Assembly (NCBI GenBank): GCA_015501605.1
Contig: JADNRZ010000005.1
Location: 1,984,001 to 2,048,000 of the forward strand
DNA: 64,000 nucleotides
Reading direction: 5' to 3'
From: Panaeolus papilionaceus
Lineage: Eukaryota > Basidiomycota > Agaricomycetes > Agaricales
This document shows, in pieces, positions 1-12,135 of this stretch; positions within the stretch are counted from its first letter, which is position 1; the number at the start of each line of letters is the position of its first letter. The position numbers and the translations under genes are program-made. The notes beneath the pieces were generated by a model. It was not told the DNA's origin. It saw only the letters and a program-made list of their open reading frames with translations, and ran no database searches.

Positions 1-3000
1 GGCTCATGCAACTTGTCACGGTAGTACTGTAAACCATCGATCAATTTCTTGACAGAGCGTTCCGACTTGAATGGAAGCAATGAAAGACAGTAAGCAATGT
101 CTCGCCATTGACGAGATTCCTCCGTGAGCCTGAAGCGCTGGCACAGCTTTTCGACAATGCTCTCGGCTTGTTTTTCCTAATTAGCCGATTATCATTAGCA
201 GTGCAGCGAAGTGATGTGATGAAATTTAGCTTACCTTCTCGATAAACGTGAAAATATAACGCAAAGTGCTTTCGAACATTTCTTCGTCCACGGCATGGTC
301 GCCCGTTGAGAGATGACTGATGACTAGAAAGGGGGTTAGAATTAGAGCTGCCAACGCTAACATATGTCCTGGCTTACCATCAGGAAGATTGTTGTAAATT
401 GCATTCTCCTTCGTAGACAGCTCCTTGAAGAACAGCTTCGCCAGATCCGCAATTCGAGGATCAGGATCCTCCACGCACTTGGCCATCTCACCAAGCTGAC
501 CCTTGACCTTGATCATACCATTCAAAATCAAATGCGTCAGCACCATGAGCGTATTCTTCTTGACCATCAGCTCGGTATCAGATAGACCCTTGTATAACTC
601 GCTGCTGTTTTCATCAATGATGCTGCTGAATGACACAGCAACGTCTCCGAGGGCGATAACGACGTTGCTACGGATGTTGGGATCTTTGGACGTTTCAAGG
701 ATCTTGAAGAGGAGACGGTAGTTCTTGTCGCAGAATTGTGAGCTGACGCAGAGGAATTTGCTGAACGAGATAACGGCAGCTGCCCTAAGCGTCGGGTTCT
801 GGACTGGTTATAAATATCTTTAAAAAAAATACAAAGTTTTGAAATAAACGTACCCTGAATTTCTTTGGTGATCCAACAATGTAGACGAGCATGTCGCCGA
901 ACATTGCCAGCAGTGACTCAGGTCCATAGAGCAGCTCTGTTTCCCGGACACCAGCAATGCGATCGCCAATCTCATCCTCAGCATTTCCAGCAACCTGGTC
1001 AAGCTCTTCCACTTCTTTCTTCTGGTTTCCATTGGCCTTCTTCTCAGCTACACAAACAAGTAGAAAAAATTGATGTCGGCATGAGACCAGAGCGACATCA
1101 TGAACAACTAACCGGCTTCCTTCTCATCCTTCTGCCTCTTCCATTCTCGCTCGATAAGTTCCAAAAACACGATCTGCTTGATCGCCACATGACCAACGAC
1201 GAACAAGAGCTGACTGAGCTCAAACGCGTCGCCAAAGTCCGTACTGTCGCCTTGAGTAGCCTGGGTAGCGTCTTGCATCGTGACATCAGCCTCAGTGAAG
1301 GTAGTATCACCAACAGCCGGATCCTCGTTCATCGCATCGTCGGCATTCTCATCGGGGTTCTCAGAAGGTGATGGGGTCTTCTTGCTGAACGCACGTTGAG
1401 TGAGCTTTTTGATGAGCTCATCACAGAATACTTCAGGGTGATCTCCAAGCGCGTAGACGGTGTTGATGGCTTGTTCGGCCATGCCAAACCACTCTTTGGT
1501 GCGCGAAGGGTGCATGATGGCTGCCTCTAGTTTACGGAAGATCGGGTTGTCCATCTCGATACGATCGGTCTTGTCGACGAGAGATCCTGGAAATTATTGA
1601 AAATAAGCTATAGTGAAAGGTTAATCAGAGGTTCAAAACATACCTTTGACTTTTTTAGCACTTCCGCCGAGACGTTGCAAGGCGACACACGTGTAGCGGG
1701 CCAACGTAGGGTCAGACTAAACATATCCGATAATTAGCGAACGCCTAGAGAGAAAAAGCAATTTATTCACCTTTCCAAGCGGGCCCAATCCAACTTTCAA
1801 CATGACCTCAACCTTGTCTTGCAAGATGCTACGTTTGGCAACAGCCAACATGCCCAAAATGAGGATAGCGCCTCTTCTCTGACTTCTTGGGAGGTTCTTG
1901 TCATTGCCTGAACGAAATCTAAATGTCTGACAACGAAAAAGTATGAGTTAATCACATACCGTATACGACCCAAAGTTTAGAGATGACGTCGTGGTGGATA
2001 TGGTTCTCCTCCATCATGATACGCATCATCTCCTCTAAACTCGTTAGTTCTGCAAGCGTTCGGTCATAGGTACGTCTAAAATGAAGAGCGGGTCAACCAG
2101 GCATGAGGCGAATACATGGCGAGGAGCTACGCACTCGATAAGGTTCTTCGCGATACGGTTAATCTGAGCCTTGGGCTCCAGGTCAGCTACCGGGTCAAAG
2201 TAAAGTGCCCGGTAACATTCCAAAAGACGCTGGCGAATTCCTTTAAGCTCCTTTCCATCCTCGGAGGTGGAGGTGCTATTGTCCTTCGTCCAAATGAGAT
2301 GGAGCATTTTCCTGACGCCATCCTATTCAAACATGAAATTGATTTCCACTGCATGTTTAGCCAAGGACGTACCTCTGCCCCATTGATCTGGTACTCGTGA
2401 ACAGTCTTGAAAAACTCCATAACCTCAAGGACCTCAGCCTTGTTGGTCGATCCAAGCAGCTTCACCATCGGCTCCATGGCGCTCTCAATCTCCTTGATGA
2501 ACGTAAGGGCATCTCCATAGAATTTCTTCTGGAGCTGGAGGAGCTTGATCTGGTTCTCGTCGTATTGAGCCAAAATGGCTTGCTCCTGTGTCAGTGCGTT
2601 GATGTCGAGTTGGGACTTGCGAGGTTTGAGTTTGGCGGCTTTCTTCTTTTTGCGCTTGGGACTGGCCTCCCCGTCCTGGGTTTCGTCTTCTTCGTCCAAG
2701 GACATATCGGCTGCGTCTTCAGTCTCTGTGTCGCCTTCTTCCTCCTCCTCCTCATCGTCGTCTTCTCCTTCTTCGTCTTCTTCGTTTCCATCCTCATCGA
2801 CTTCCATTGAGTCATCTTGGGTGGCCTTAGACCTAGATTAACGTCAGTAAGATCCAGTCAAATAAATATGCAAAAACGGTCACATACTTTCTGCCTTTCT
2901 TTTGCTTCTTTTTTTTCTGCTCCCCTTCCTCTTCCTCATCAACTTCCGCGTTCTGAGCCTGGACAACATTACCAACGGCACTCTCAATCTTGTCCAACTT

Positions 3001-4600
3001 TCCTACAATCTCAGCGTAGTCCTTCTCCCAGACCTCCCTCGTGAGGATACCACCATACGTAGCACCGTAAGGATGTGTCAACAGTAACTGTGTCAACAAG
3101 GCTGCGGCTGACTTGCGGACGGACGCGCCTTTGTCGTCAAGGGCACCAACAGCGGCGGTGGTGATGGCCAGACGGTGTTTAGGGAATTTGAACGTTTGAA
3201 TACGCGTGATCTTGGCGAACACGGTGAAGACTTTGACACGAACGTAGGATGAAAGGTCCATGACTCGTTCAAGGAGTAGGTTGAAGAGGCCGTTGATTTG
3301 CTTCTGAGTTTGCTTGGGGTCGGCATCTTGGGTTTCGCTACTAGCGAGTTCGATGATAAGGCAGCCGATTGTTTCAACGATGGCTTGACGCATGGGATAT
3401 GACTTTAAAGAAGATTAGTGAAATTTAAAATCGATTGAAGGCACGACGTACGTCTGAGTCGAGTTGATCCAACAGAAGACTGAGCTGCTTGAGCACCAAA
3501 CGAGGACATGATTCAGAATACTTGATGAGGAACCTCGCAAACGCCCTTGGTCCTTTTGCATCTTGGCCATTAAACGTCTTGGAAGCGATTTCGCGTAACA
3601 CCTCGTCTCCCAATTGAGGGAAATCGAATTCCTGGGACAGAATAGTAAGACATTCTGCCATGGGCTCGGACAGATGCTCGTAAAATTGAAGATTCTGCAT
3701 AATGGTGATCTGTACGGCCATTGATTGACCATGGTGTTTGACGGCAAGACAGACGGCTTTGTAGATGTTCATTTTGATCTCCTCGACTTTCATGTAGGTT
3801 TCGCTCTCCATGACGTGGTAAGCAGGTCGGGTTATACACCTAGAGCAAAATCAGTGTTTTGAATGGGCATAAATGCATTGACGAACGTGATAAAGGTATC
3901 TCGCTCCGCTGTTGTTGTCCAAATCCTAGGGGATGGTAGTCGAAGAACCTTGCAAATCAAGGTCAAAGTCGGCACAATCTGGTCTTGCCATGTCCATGAG
4001 TCGTTCTTCTTTCCTGCAGCTGACCTTCCTCCCCGTGTAGCTCCTGCTTTCCCTCCCCTCCCTCGTTTTGCCTTTCCTGCAGCTGGTGGTGGTGCATCGT
4101 CCTCTGAGACCTTGACCTTCTCCACAGCGGTTACGAACCAGTTGAGTAAAAAGGCGTACATCTCCAAAGGAAGTTTATGGGCCATGTATGTTTGTGGATC
4201 GCCTGTTTCAAGGTCTCGCATCGTTGATTCTAGTTCTGCTTGACATCCTGACGAAATCGAGTCCAAAAGTTTGCTCATTACGGATCCTGGGACTCTTTCC
4301 GAGTGTTTTAGCAGAAATCTATAGGCATCGAATACGTCCTGTGCCCTTATTGAATCGCTTGATTCTGCTACAGCCTCCACAGCAGCTTAAAAAACGCGTT
4401 AAAATCCTGCTGAGGATGAGACTTTGATGATCTATACCTTCTAGGAGTTCATCGGGCTCTTCGTTCGTGAATTTGTCTTCATTTGGTATCTCGTATTGAT
4501 CCACGTCCTGTAGATTCTGTATCTCATCCTGGAGCTCGAAAGACTCGATAAAGGACATTGGGTTGTCGACGTCGAGGAACAAGTTGGTAGTTTCAATCAT
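1..4600 (-). CDS. YCS4: Condensin complex subunit 1 (Cnd1/Ycs4/CAP-D2), 3'-truncated by window edge
   Basis: HEAT-repeat non-SMC subunit of condensin, which compacts chromosomes in mitosis. The gene reads leftwards through many short introns. In order I see an N-terminal FELQDEIQNLQ...YEIPNE segment, the Cnd1 N-terminal domain (3832-4380, with a Gly/Lys-rich AAGKAKRGRGGKAG insert), HEAT repeats (2833-3811), an acidic stretch followed by a basic SPKRKKKKAAK patch (about 2620-2807), AEDEIGDRIAGVRETELLYGP (about 920-1000), and the diagnostic C-terminal Cnd1 block LMVKKNTLMVLTHLILN...DPRIADLAKLFFKEL (about 420-560). The last exon seen encodes WRDIAYCLSLLPFKSERSVKKL and runs off the window, so the C-terminus is missing. 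Two in-frame ATGs are possible, 4600 and 4558. The second (MSFIESFELQ) fits the family N-terminus better and would leave an ACGCGT/CACGTG pair upstream as a promoter. Identity is secure; exact exon edges are approximate. Confidence 0.93.
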
Positions 4601-4602
4601 CA

Positions 4603-4625
4603 ACGCGTCGCGTCGTATCACGTGG
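4603..4625. promoter_or_regulatory. MCB-like ACGCGT and E-box CACGTGG upstream of condensin
   Basis: ACGCGT lies at 4603-4608 and CACGTGG at 4619-4625, just upstream of the condensin start codons. ACGCGT is the core of the MluI cell-cycle box bound by MBF/SBF-type factors. The same two motifs occur together in both histone promoters of this window. Function is inferred. Confidence 0.4.
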
Positions 4626-5541
4626 CGTTTTCAAATCATGGGGAAATGTTTCCATCTTTGGAATGATCTCAATCAGCCTCACCTGAAGGTGAGAGAGCAG
4701 CGAGCTCCTTGCCTTGATTTTTCATCATCTACAATGTTCATCCCAAGGCCATTTCATGAAAGAAAAAACAGCCTAAATTGCTAGTTAAGAATACCATGGT
4801 AAAACATGTCTAGGATTGGTCGAATTCGCGTCATCTATGTGTGGCGGCTGTTGTCAACCATTGCCACGTTTGAGGGACGTTTTCCGATTCGTGGTGCAAA
4901 TCGACATCTATGCATCACACTTTCCATATTATTCGCTGTTGTTCTCAGATCTGCATTGTTGTATGATATCAAAGGAATGATGTGTGGAACACAGTGACGA
5001 GCCACTCCACCAGCGTCACCTTCTACTGGTAATGTCCTTGTTTTTAATTCCTTGACCTTTGATCTTACCGGGTTCGCAAAGTCCAAGCTAAGCTTTTATT
5101 TCTCCCAATTTAGGAATCCATTTCAAGAGTAGATAGGAATGGGCCTATCTTATCATGGTAGAACTGCAGAAGCTCTTATTTTTGACTTGAGCTTCGATGG
5201 GCGTCCGTGTTGTCCTCAGCGTCGACCTTGACAAATCCGCGGTCATATAAACAAGCTTGCAATGTTGCAAGAACGCACTCTGGACTGCCTTCGCAAAGCT
5301 GTGAAAGAGTGGACGAGCGGATAATGTTCGAAAACGTGCGTGGCCTGTGTAATTATAAGCTGTGTAAACTACAGCCTAAAAAAGGAAGCGGATAACAGAT
5401 AACGCCCTCCGGTCATGCCAAGGAACCAAGGTATTCTGCGTATGACGTTGGTCACAACGTTTAAATTGCACCACCACTTTTTCAAACCCCACTTTTTTCC
5501 TTTCCTTCCTTCTCGTATCCCTACATACTCAGCACTGCTGC
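4626..5541. other. Intergenic region between divergent condensin and transporter genes
   Basis: About 0.9 kb with only short, unconvincing open frames on both strands. It must contain the two divergent promoters. The stretch before the transporter (5460-5540) is C/T-rich, as often seen at fungal transcription starts. No repeat or RNA gene was recognised. Confidence 0.5.
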
Positions 5542-7622
5542 ATGGCCGTCGGCCACAACCTGAGCCAGGATGAAACACCTTTTACTGACCTGCTACTAGC
5601 AGTTTTCAACGTGGGCCACGGTTTAACTTGACTTTTTTTTTGGCGTGTCTCACCTAGCATTGATATATTGTGCAGTCTATTCTCGAGGTCTTTTTGACCT
5701 GTGCCGCTGGGTACATTCTCGCCAAACATGGCATCTTGGATAAGAAGACTCAGAAGGTAATTTTAGTTCTCAATTGTGAATCGGAATTGGCGCTGATGCC
5801 CACTTATTTTTAGCAAATCAACCGCCTGAACGTCTCCTTGTTCACCCCTGCTTTGTTGTTCTCGAAGGTTGCGTTCTTTTTGACACCAGGTACGTGCAGC
5901 TTCAACTGGACTTTTACCTCTGGTCTCACTGTCTCCCATAGAAAAATTGAAGGAACTATGGGTTATTCCTATCTGGTTTATTGTCGTCACTGCAACCTCC
6001 ATGATCGTCGGCCACGTCTCAGGCTGGCTTCTTGGGCTGCGTAGATCGCAAAGGTACGTCTTGTTCATTTATCGAAAGGTTATTTTAATGATCGCAATAA
6101 CAGGAGTTTTGTCATGGCATCGGCAATGTTCATGAACTCTAATGCACTACCCATCGCCTTGATGCAATCTCTCGTCGTCTCGGTGCCAGATCTGGCCTGG
6201 GGGAGCGAAGACAACAAGAACACTATGCTTGGACGCGCACTCACCTACCTTACGATGTACAGCACTCTTGGTATGATTGTAAGTGCACCACTACTTAATA
6301 CCCCTCTTCTGAGCTCATTTGTTCTTCGAAAAATTTAGGTTCGTTATAGTTATGGTGTTAGGTTGTTGTCTCGCGCCGACACTATGGTCGTTGATCAGGC
6401 TGCAGCAGCTTCGGAAAGAGCAGATGAACGGACCCCTCTACTCGCCGGCATGGGACCCTCGCCTATGGAAGTCGCAAATGAAATTTTACGCACCCATGCT
6501 TCCTCCTCCACGATTACAGCATATGGATCCACTCATCCTGGATCAAAACACCTGTCTGCTAACTCCTCGCCTGGAAGCTCGCCTCCCCTTGTTGATTCTC
6601 CACCACCCATTCACGCTACACTCCCTGACCTCCCACGGATTCCTCCTCGTCCCATCCCCCAGAGGCGTAGAACGACATTCTACAACTCATTCCCCAACTC
6701 TCCTAACGACTCTCGCACCGATCTTACCAAATATGATTCCACGGAGTCAGAAGGAACTGACTCTGAGGATTCAACAGCAAGCCCGCGTGGTGACATCGAG
6801 GCAGGTACTACACCCCCCAGAATCCGCAGGTCTTCCCAACGCGAAACACGCAGTTCATCCATGCATCGCCTCAACCGCGTGGTTAGAAGGATTAAAAAAT
6901 TCTGGGCAGCTCTCAATGACTTCATGACTGTCCCTTTGTGGGCGTCACTGCTTTCGCTCGTGGTGGCGTGTATTCAGCCCCTCCAACACGCGCTTTTGTA
7001 TAACCTCCAACCCGTCAACAATGCCATCACCACTGCTGGAAAATGTTCAGTTCCATTGACGCTGGTTGTTCTCGGTGCCTACTTTTACACCCCGCCTGCT
7101 GAGAACAGCAGCAACCTTGGTGTGGATCTCAGGTCCAAGGAAGAGAGGACCTTTTGGCAACACCTTTTGGATATCCTGCATATCAGTCGACATTCACGGT
7201 CTGCTACGCCCAATGACCTTAGGGTTGAAAATGAATCGCGTCCTGGAGAGGGTAAAACTGTTTTCCTGGCCGTTTCGTCTCGCATGGTTATCACTCCCTT
7301 GTTGCTCCTACCTTTGATTATGCTCGCAACCCATTATGACTGGCACGCCGTCTTTGAAGAGTAAGCATCATCTTTAATTCCTTCTAGATTGCGGCATCAA
7401 TGCTGACCTTATTTGTCTCCTTTCAGCCCTGTCTTTGTCGTCGTCAATACCATCTTGCTCTGCTCACCTCCTGCATTAACACTGGCGCAAATCACAGCTG
7501 CCGTATCAGGGGACGCCTTTGAACGACTCATCAGCCGGACTATTTTCTGGTCGTATTGTATCATTACACCACCCATTATGATACTTTCTGTTCTACTTGG
7601 ATTGATGTTGTCCAAGTTTTGA
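5542..7622 (+). CDS. PIN-like / auxin efflux carrier family membrane transporter
   Basis: Exons: 5542-5610, 5676-5756, 5814-5889, 5942-6053, 6104-6278, 6339-7360, 7427-7622; 576 aa, in frame throughout. Family Mem_trans (PF03547), the fungal PIN-like carriers; in fungi the substrate is generally unknown and several are thought to sit in the ER. The N-terminal half has hydrophobic helices with family signatures (RLNVSLFTPALLFSKVAFFL; ASAMFMNSNALPIALMQSLV). A long hydrophilic Ser/Pro/Thr-rich loop follows (about residues 180-340, within 6339-6900), then a second helical half (VVACIQPLQHALLYNL ... IITPPIMILSVLLGLMLSKF). The two five-helix-like halves joined by a variable cytosolic loop match the family. 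The start at 5542 is the only ATG giving a short first exon that splices in phase to SILEVFLTCAAGY. Gene identity is secure; substrate unknown. Confidence 0.9.
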
Positions 7623-9332
7623 TCCTAATCTTGTTGAAAATTTGTAATGTAGGTCCACTGTTATATATCGTACTTGATCTTTTGTCTTTTACTTCGATTC
7701 TTTCGTTGCCCGTGCTTCAATAACACCCCATATATATATCCCTTCGTCGCATTGTGACCTTATGTCTTGCCTCTTTTTTGTCCTCTCATCTGCGTTTCGC
7801 TGGCTCTTCACCATCATGATATCTGCATTTTCATAACTCCATCATCTGCATTTTTTGATTCATTTGTCTTGCTTGCATTCAAGTTTTGAATTTTAGATCT
7901 TGCTACTTGTATTGTAGACAGCTTAGTGGCGAAATAATATACTTTACCTTTTCGTGATTAGGCCAAAGCACTACATTCAATTCACAGTTCATTTTTGTGC
8001 CTTTTATCTATACTGCCTCGACGATAACCTTGCAAGTCCGCTAGTCCCAACTTCACAGTCAGTGTTTTGAGGGGATGATGCTTTGGGTGCGTTCCTTGAA
8101 TTGATGGTGGTGCCGAAATGTTGTGATGGCGATCAAGTGATACGATTGATGGTTGCGGGTTTGCTTCGGGATGCCACTTCCTCATACTCTTTCAACCCAA
8201 CCTCATGCTCAGCTGGTTCCAGTGTCTATCATCATGAACGAGTAGCACAGTTGTCTATGTACTTCCATGCCTTGGTCTCTGTGCCTCAGATATGTAGCTG
8301 ATTGAAAACCAGTAGGAGGAAATTTTTGGGTTTTCTCTTGTCAACGAGTTTCGACGAGAATTAAAAGGCACCGCAGCTCACGATTCTCGGAACCGCTCTC
8401 GTCAAAAAAATCCTGGATTTTTCTCAGCCTTCATGGAGAAATTACTGGAGGAGTCTGACCATGATAATGTTGGACAGGACCAATATGTGCCTTGTGGAGT
8501 GATGCTGTCGGATTTTTCTCAACGTATCCAACACTCATGCTTCGTTGCTATCGTGCTGTTGAATGATCCTGAGCTCAGGACTCAGGATTGCGCTGTGACC
8601 TGAACATACGGTTGCCAACTTTTACTTGGATTGTACATGTGTATCTGGTCCTCAAGTCGCTCTTTGTGAAGGAACTCTGGGAGACGAAACACTTCTTTGG
8701 TTTACCTGCTGGTCGCTGGTGCTGTTGCACGACTCTTGATCTGTTCTTTGTGCTATTCTCCAGGCTCAGACCACGTCTGTTCGGAGATGATGTCTTTGAA
8801 CTCATTCACTGACGTCGCCAAGACCTGAAGGTTGCAGAAGGGTTCGCTAGTTTTTGTGTCGTTGGACAGCACTAGGTTTCAACCAATGGCATGCACGATA
8901 TCTTCAAGAAGTATCCTCCTCTAATTTTCCCGTTGCTTCTCGTCGCTTGATGACTTTTAGGTGCATTCTCGCTCACTCATGAATGATGTTTCTCTGTTTT
9001 CTGTTTTATTGCCGTTCGCAAAACCATCTGAGATGACCAGGATATCATGATTCTGATAGGGGGCTTTCCTGAATAGGGATCCGCAAGGGCAACTCCATTG
9101 GCCTGATCAATATTGCGTTCTGATAGTGTTCTGATAATTCATCCATAAGGGATCGCCGATGGACTTTTCCGTTAGCGATCTCGGCGGCGAGGAGTATATA
9201 CACCCCACAAATCAAGACTGCCCCACCTTTCACCTTTAGCTTACCTCGTCCTCTGCCTCAAACCCCTTTCTAGTCTCTGACCTCACGCCTCTCCACATAA
9301 CCCATACACTTCGTCGTTCTTTACTCGTCATC
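7623..9332. other. Long intergenic region
   Basis: About 1.7 kb with no recognisable coding region on either strand; open frames are at most 76 codons and look random. It contains AT-rich segments (about 7700-7960). A TATATA box at 9195-9200 and a C/T-rich leader (9240-9330) belong to the downstream HsbA gene. A noncoding transcript cannot be excluded. Confidence 0.5.
9195..9200 (+). promoter_or_regulatory. TATA box of the HsbA-like gene
   Basis: TATATA about 135 nt upstream of the ATG at 9333, followed by a pyrimidine-rich leader. Position and composition fit a strongly expressed fungal secreted-protein gene. Confidence 0.45.
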
Positions 9333-10066
9333 ATGCTCTTCAACACGAAGCTTGCTTTCCTTCTCTCCTTTGCCAGTCTTGGTTTTGCTAGCCCACTTCA
9401 ACTCCAACGCAGAGAATTTGCTGATGTTCAGGAAGGGCTGGCCCGAATCACCAGCTCTCTGAATTCCCTCAAGACCGCCATCACTAACTATCCTGTCCAG
9501 TCAGCCAACCCTCTTGACGCCATGGTCGTTGCTAGTGGGGTTTCTGCACTTATTACTGACTTCACAGACACGGTTATATTCCTCGATGTAATTGGGTTCT
9601 TTTCTTATTTTAAATCTTCTTGCTTATAGACATGCTCCCGTTTATTAGGCCACAGACCCCTTGGACACTGTTCAAAGTGAAGAAGTTCTTGCATCTGTGC
9701 AAGCTATCGTCCCTGTGGTCAGCGAGAGCCTTTCAGGACTTGCTCAACTGAAGCCCTCTCTCGATGGTACGTTCCTGATGACCTAACCAAATCGCTGGAC
9801 CTGATTCTTGTTCCAGCCAACCCTATCGAAGATGTCGCTGTTGCAACGCAGGTCAACCTTGTCGAAATTAAAGACAGCGTAGTAAAATTCGTTGATGGTT
9901 TGAATTCTACGACTAACATTGTAGGTGTCGTCATTTCTGCATTTCTTTTGCCATGTCAACTGAACTCAAATCCCCCTTTCTTTCCCAGCCCGAAAGCACC
10001 CTTGAGTCCATTAAGGATGATATTTTCGCGTCCTTTGACAATGCCATTGCAACATTCTCCAGTTAA
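9333..10066 (+). CDS. Secreted HsbA-like (hydrophobic surface-binding protein A) family protein
   Basis: Exons: 9333-9587, 9631-9766, 9817-9920, 9989-10066; about 190 aa. Residues 1-19 are a clear signal peptide (MLFNTKLAFLLSFASLGFAS). The mature part is an all-alpha, Ala/Ser/Thr/Val-rich protein with DVQEGLARITSSLNSLKTAI near the start and SIKDDIFASFDNAIATFSS at the end, the pattern of the HsbA family (PF12296), some members of which bind hydrophobic surfaces and help recruit lytic enzymes. The first intron needs care. Acceptor 9630 keeps the frame but makes a 43-nt intron. The acceptor at 9649 would give the more family-like ATDPLDT only if one base were missing from the sequence. Family assignment is good; function in this organism is inferred. 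Confidence 0.8.
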
Positions 10067-10328
10067 ATTATTTTATTTAGTGGGTATATTTATCGATTCA
10101 TATACGTCTTTGCCGTGTAAAAATAATTCCTTGTTTGAGTTTGATTGCTGCCTTTAAATCCCTTAAGAATGCCGCAAATAAAGTTTGTCGACTGAAATCA
10201 CAAACAGGGTGATGGGAGCCGTTCAGGGCCAACAACGATAGTGTCGTGTCTCGCTGCTATGTTGACTACCACCACGACTACCCACGACTACCTTCTTCAC
10301 CTCTACAACGTTCCTCTCGTATTCAAGA

Positions 10329-11796
10329 ATGCGTAGAACGCTGCAGCGGTTTAAGTCTCGTTATTTTCAGCGTTATGATACTCCGACAGAGGCCATACCG
10401 TGTCCCCCGATAGCGGCGAAACCATGTCCATCCATTGTGGACGTCCTTCCAATCGACATTATCCACCTCATAATTTCTCATTATCTCGCAGATGACATGG
10501 AATCTATATTGTGTCTATCTCAAACTTGTGGTCAGTTTCGCCAACAATGCTATCCATATATCTTCCAGACAGTCACCATCGGGACACATCCTATGATTCC
10601 CATCCATCTTCGGCAGGCTGGCCTCAACCCGCCACCACCGCTAACAATCAGCCAAGCAGAAGCTCATTTGAGGGAGTTTCCTCAAATTGCAGACCAGATA
10701 CAACATCTCCGGATATTGGATATACCAGGAGACGTGCGCCGGACGAAGCTGATGGCAGACGAGGAGGCCAATTTGGAATATGTTTTGACACTCCCTATGA
10801 AACGACTTCGCCGGCTGGAGTTTAGCATGTTCATAAATTGGGAATCCACTTCTGATAGTGTCTGGGACGCGCTGTGCACCATGTTGTCGTCTGCCACTCT
10901 GGAGGAGGTGGTTCTCATCACCCTCGCCATACCAACCAACATTTTTGGCCACTTTGGTCCTAATGTCAAGAGGCTTGATTTCAGAGGCCAGCTGTCATCG
11001 TTGGAGCCCGATAGAGCTCTCAAGAGCTGCTTTTTACCACAGGATCTCATAATACGCGGAACAACAGGAGTGGGGACGCTTCTAACGCAGACCTTTGCCC
11101 AGTTATCGCCGTTCAACGTTTCAAGGCTTGAAACTCTGGATTATTACGCCCGTGGTCCAGACCTCGTTCTTTTGGACGATGCCTTGTCAAATTGTGCTCG
11201 TACTCTGCGGTGTTTGAAGATTTTTGTTGGATCATGGGGTGGTTGTAAGTTTACGTCGCTATTTTCTTCTCCCGCGCCGCGTTCTCATTTTTTCCCCAGT
11301 ACCAGGCACATTGATGTTACGCCGTTTGAATTCCCTTGCATCCCTTGTCCTCTCAATGGATATTGCCATGATTGAATTTTCATCCGCTGAGGCATTGGAC
11401 CGATTTCGTTGGATTTGTTCAACAATATTATCCCTTCCTGATGTTACCGCTCTCGAGACTATCCACATCCTCATCGGAATAGGCAGTGTCGATACTGCAT
11501 GCATCCTTGGAATTCCTTGGGCCGAGCTAGATGCCATATTTTCCCGTCCACGGATGTCGAACAACAACGTTTTACCCTCTGTTAAGATCACCATCTACCG
11601 AGAAACAGCGCCCATTCTTTCTTCCGACTTCACTTGTCTTGATATCATAAACGACTTGCCGTCCATCGCGGATATGATGCCCTATTTGAATAAGACGGGC
11701 ATGTTGGAGTTGGGTACCATGACCACTGATGGTGTGTACCCTGATCCCAACGAAGCCATCCGCATTCTACCCTTATCTGCTATCCATTCCGAGTAG
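10329..11796 (+). CDS. F-box protein with LRR-like C-terminal region
   Basis: Exons 10329-11244 and 11300-11796; 470 aa. An F-box lies at about residues 36-82 (IVDVLPIDIIHLIISHYL ... SQTCGQFRQQCYPYIFQTVTI). F-box proteins bind Skp1 and serve as substrate receptors of SCF ubiquitin ligases. The rest has irregular leucine-rich segments (LRRLEFSMF, LEEVVLITL, VKRLDFRG, LRCLKIFVGSW) typical of the large, fast-evolving agaricomycete F-box/LRR sets. It is not an obvious member of the neighbouring six-gene family. No substrate can be predicted. Confidence 0.8.
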
Positions 11797-12135
11797 ATGT
11801 TGCACCGACCTCCCTTCCCCGTATTGTTCCTCGTTTTATTGCTTTGTGGCCCACGAAACGCTGTCCATTTCCTTCTAATCAGCGTATTTCGTGACTTGCT
11901 TTCTTTGGTTCTCGTGGTACTAAACTATCCGCCAATAATTCCTCGATTTTGCATCGCACTCCCGATATACCTTTGTTCTGCTTCTTCTGAATGTAGTCGC
12001 ATAATTCGTTGCACTAATTTGTACTACCTTATCCGTCGCCTAACTGGAATTGTATTGCTAGTGATTGAAACTTCTTAGACCTTCGCAAATTGATGCGATT
12101 TACATGCATAGCATTAAGTATGATATAAGTACGAC
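11797..12135. other. Convergent 3' intergenic region
   Basis: About 340 bp between the ends of a plus-strand and a minus-strand F-box gene. It holds the two 3' untranslated regions and AT-rich polyadenylation-type sequence. No gene seen. Confidence 0.5.

Noticed and set aside
2575..2841. Plus-strand Ser-rich ORF opposite condensin
   Set aside because: It is the complement of the acidic Asp/Glu tract (GAA/GAG codons read as TTC/TCC/CTC), so the composition is an artefact.
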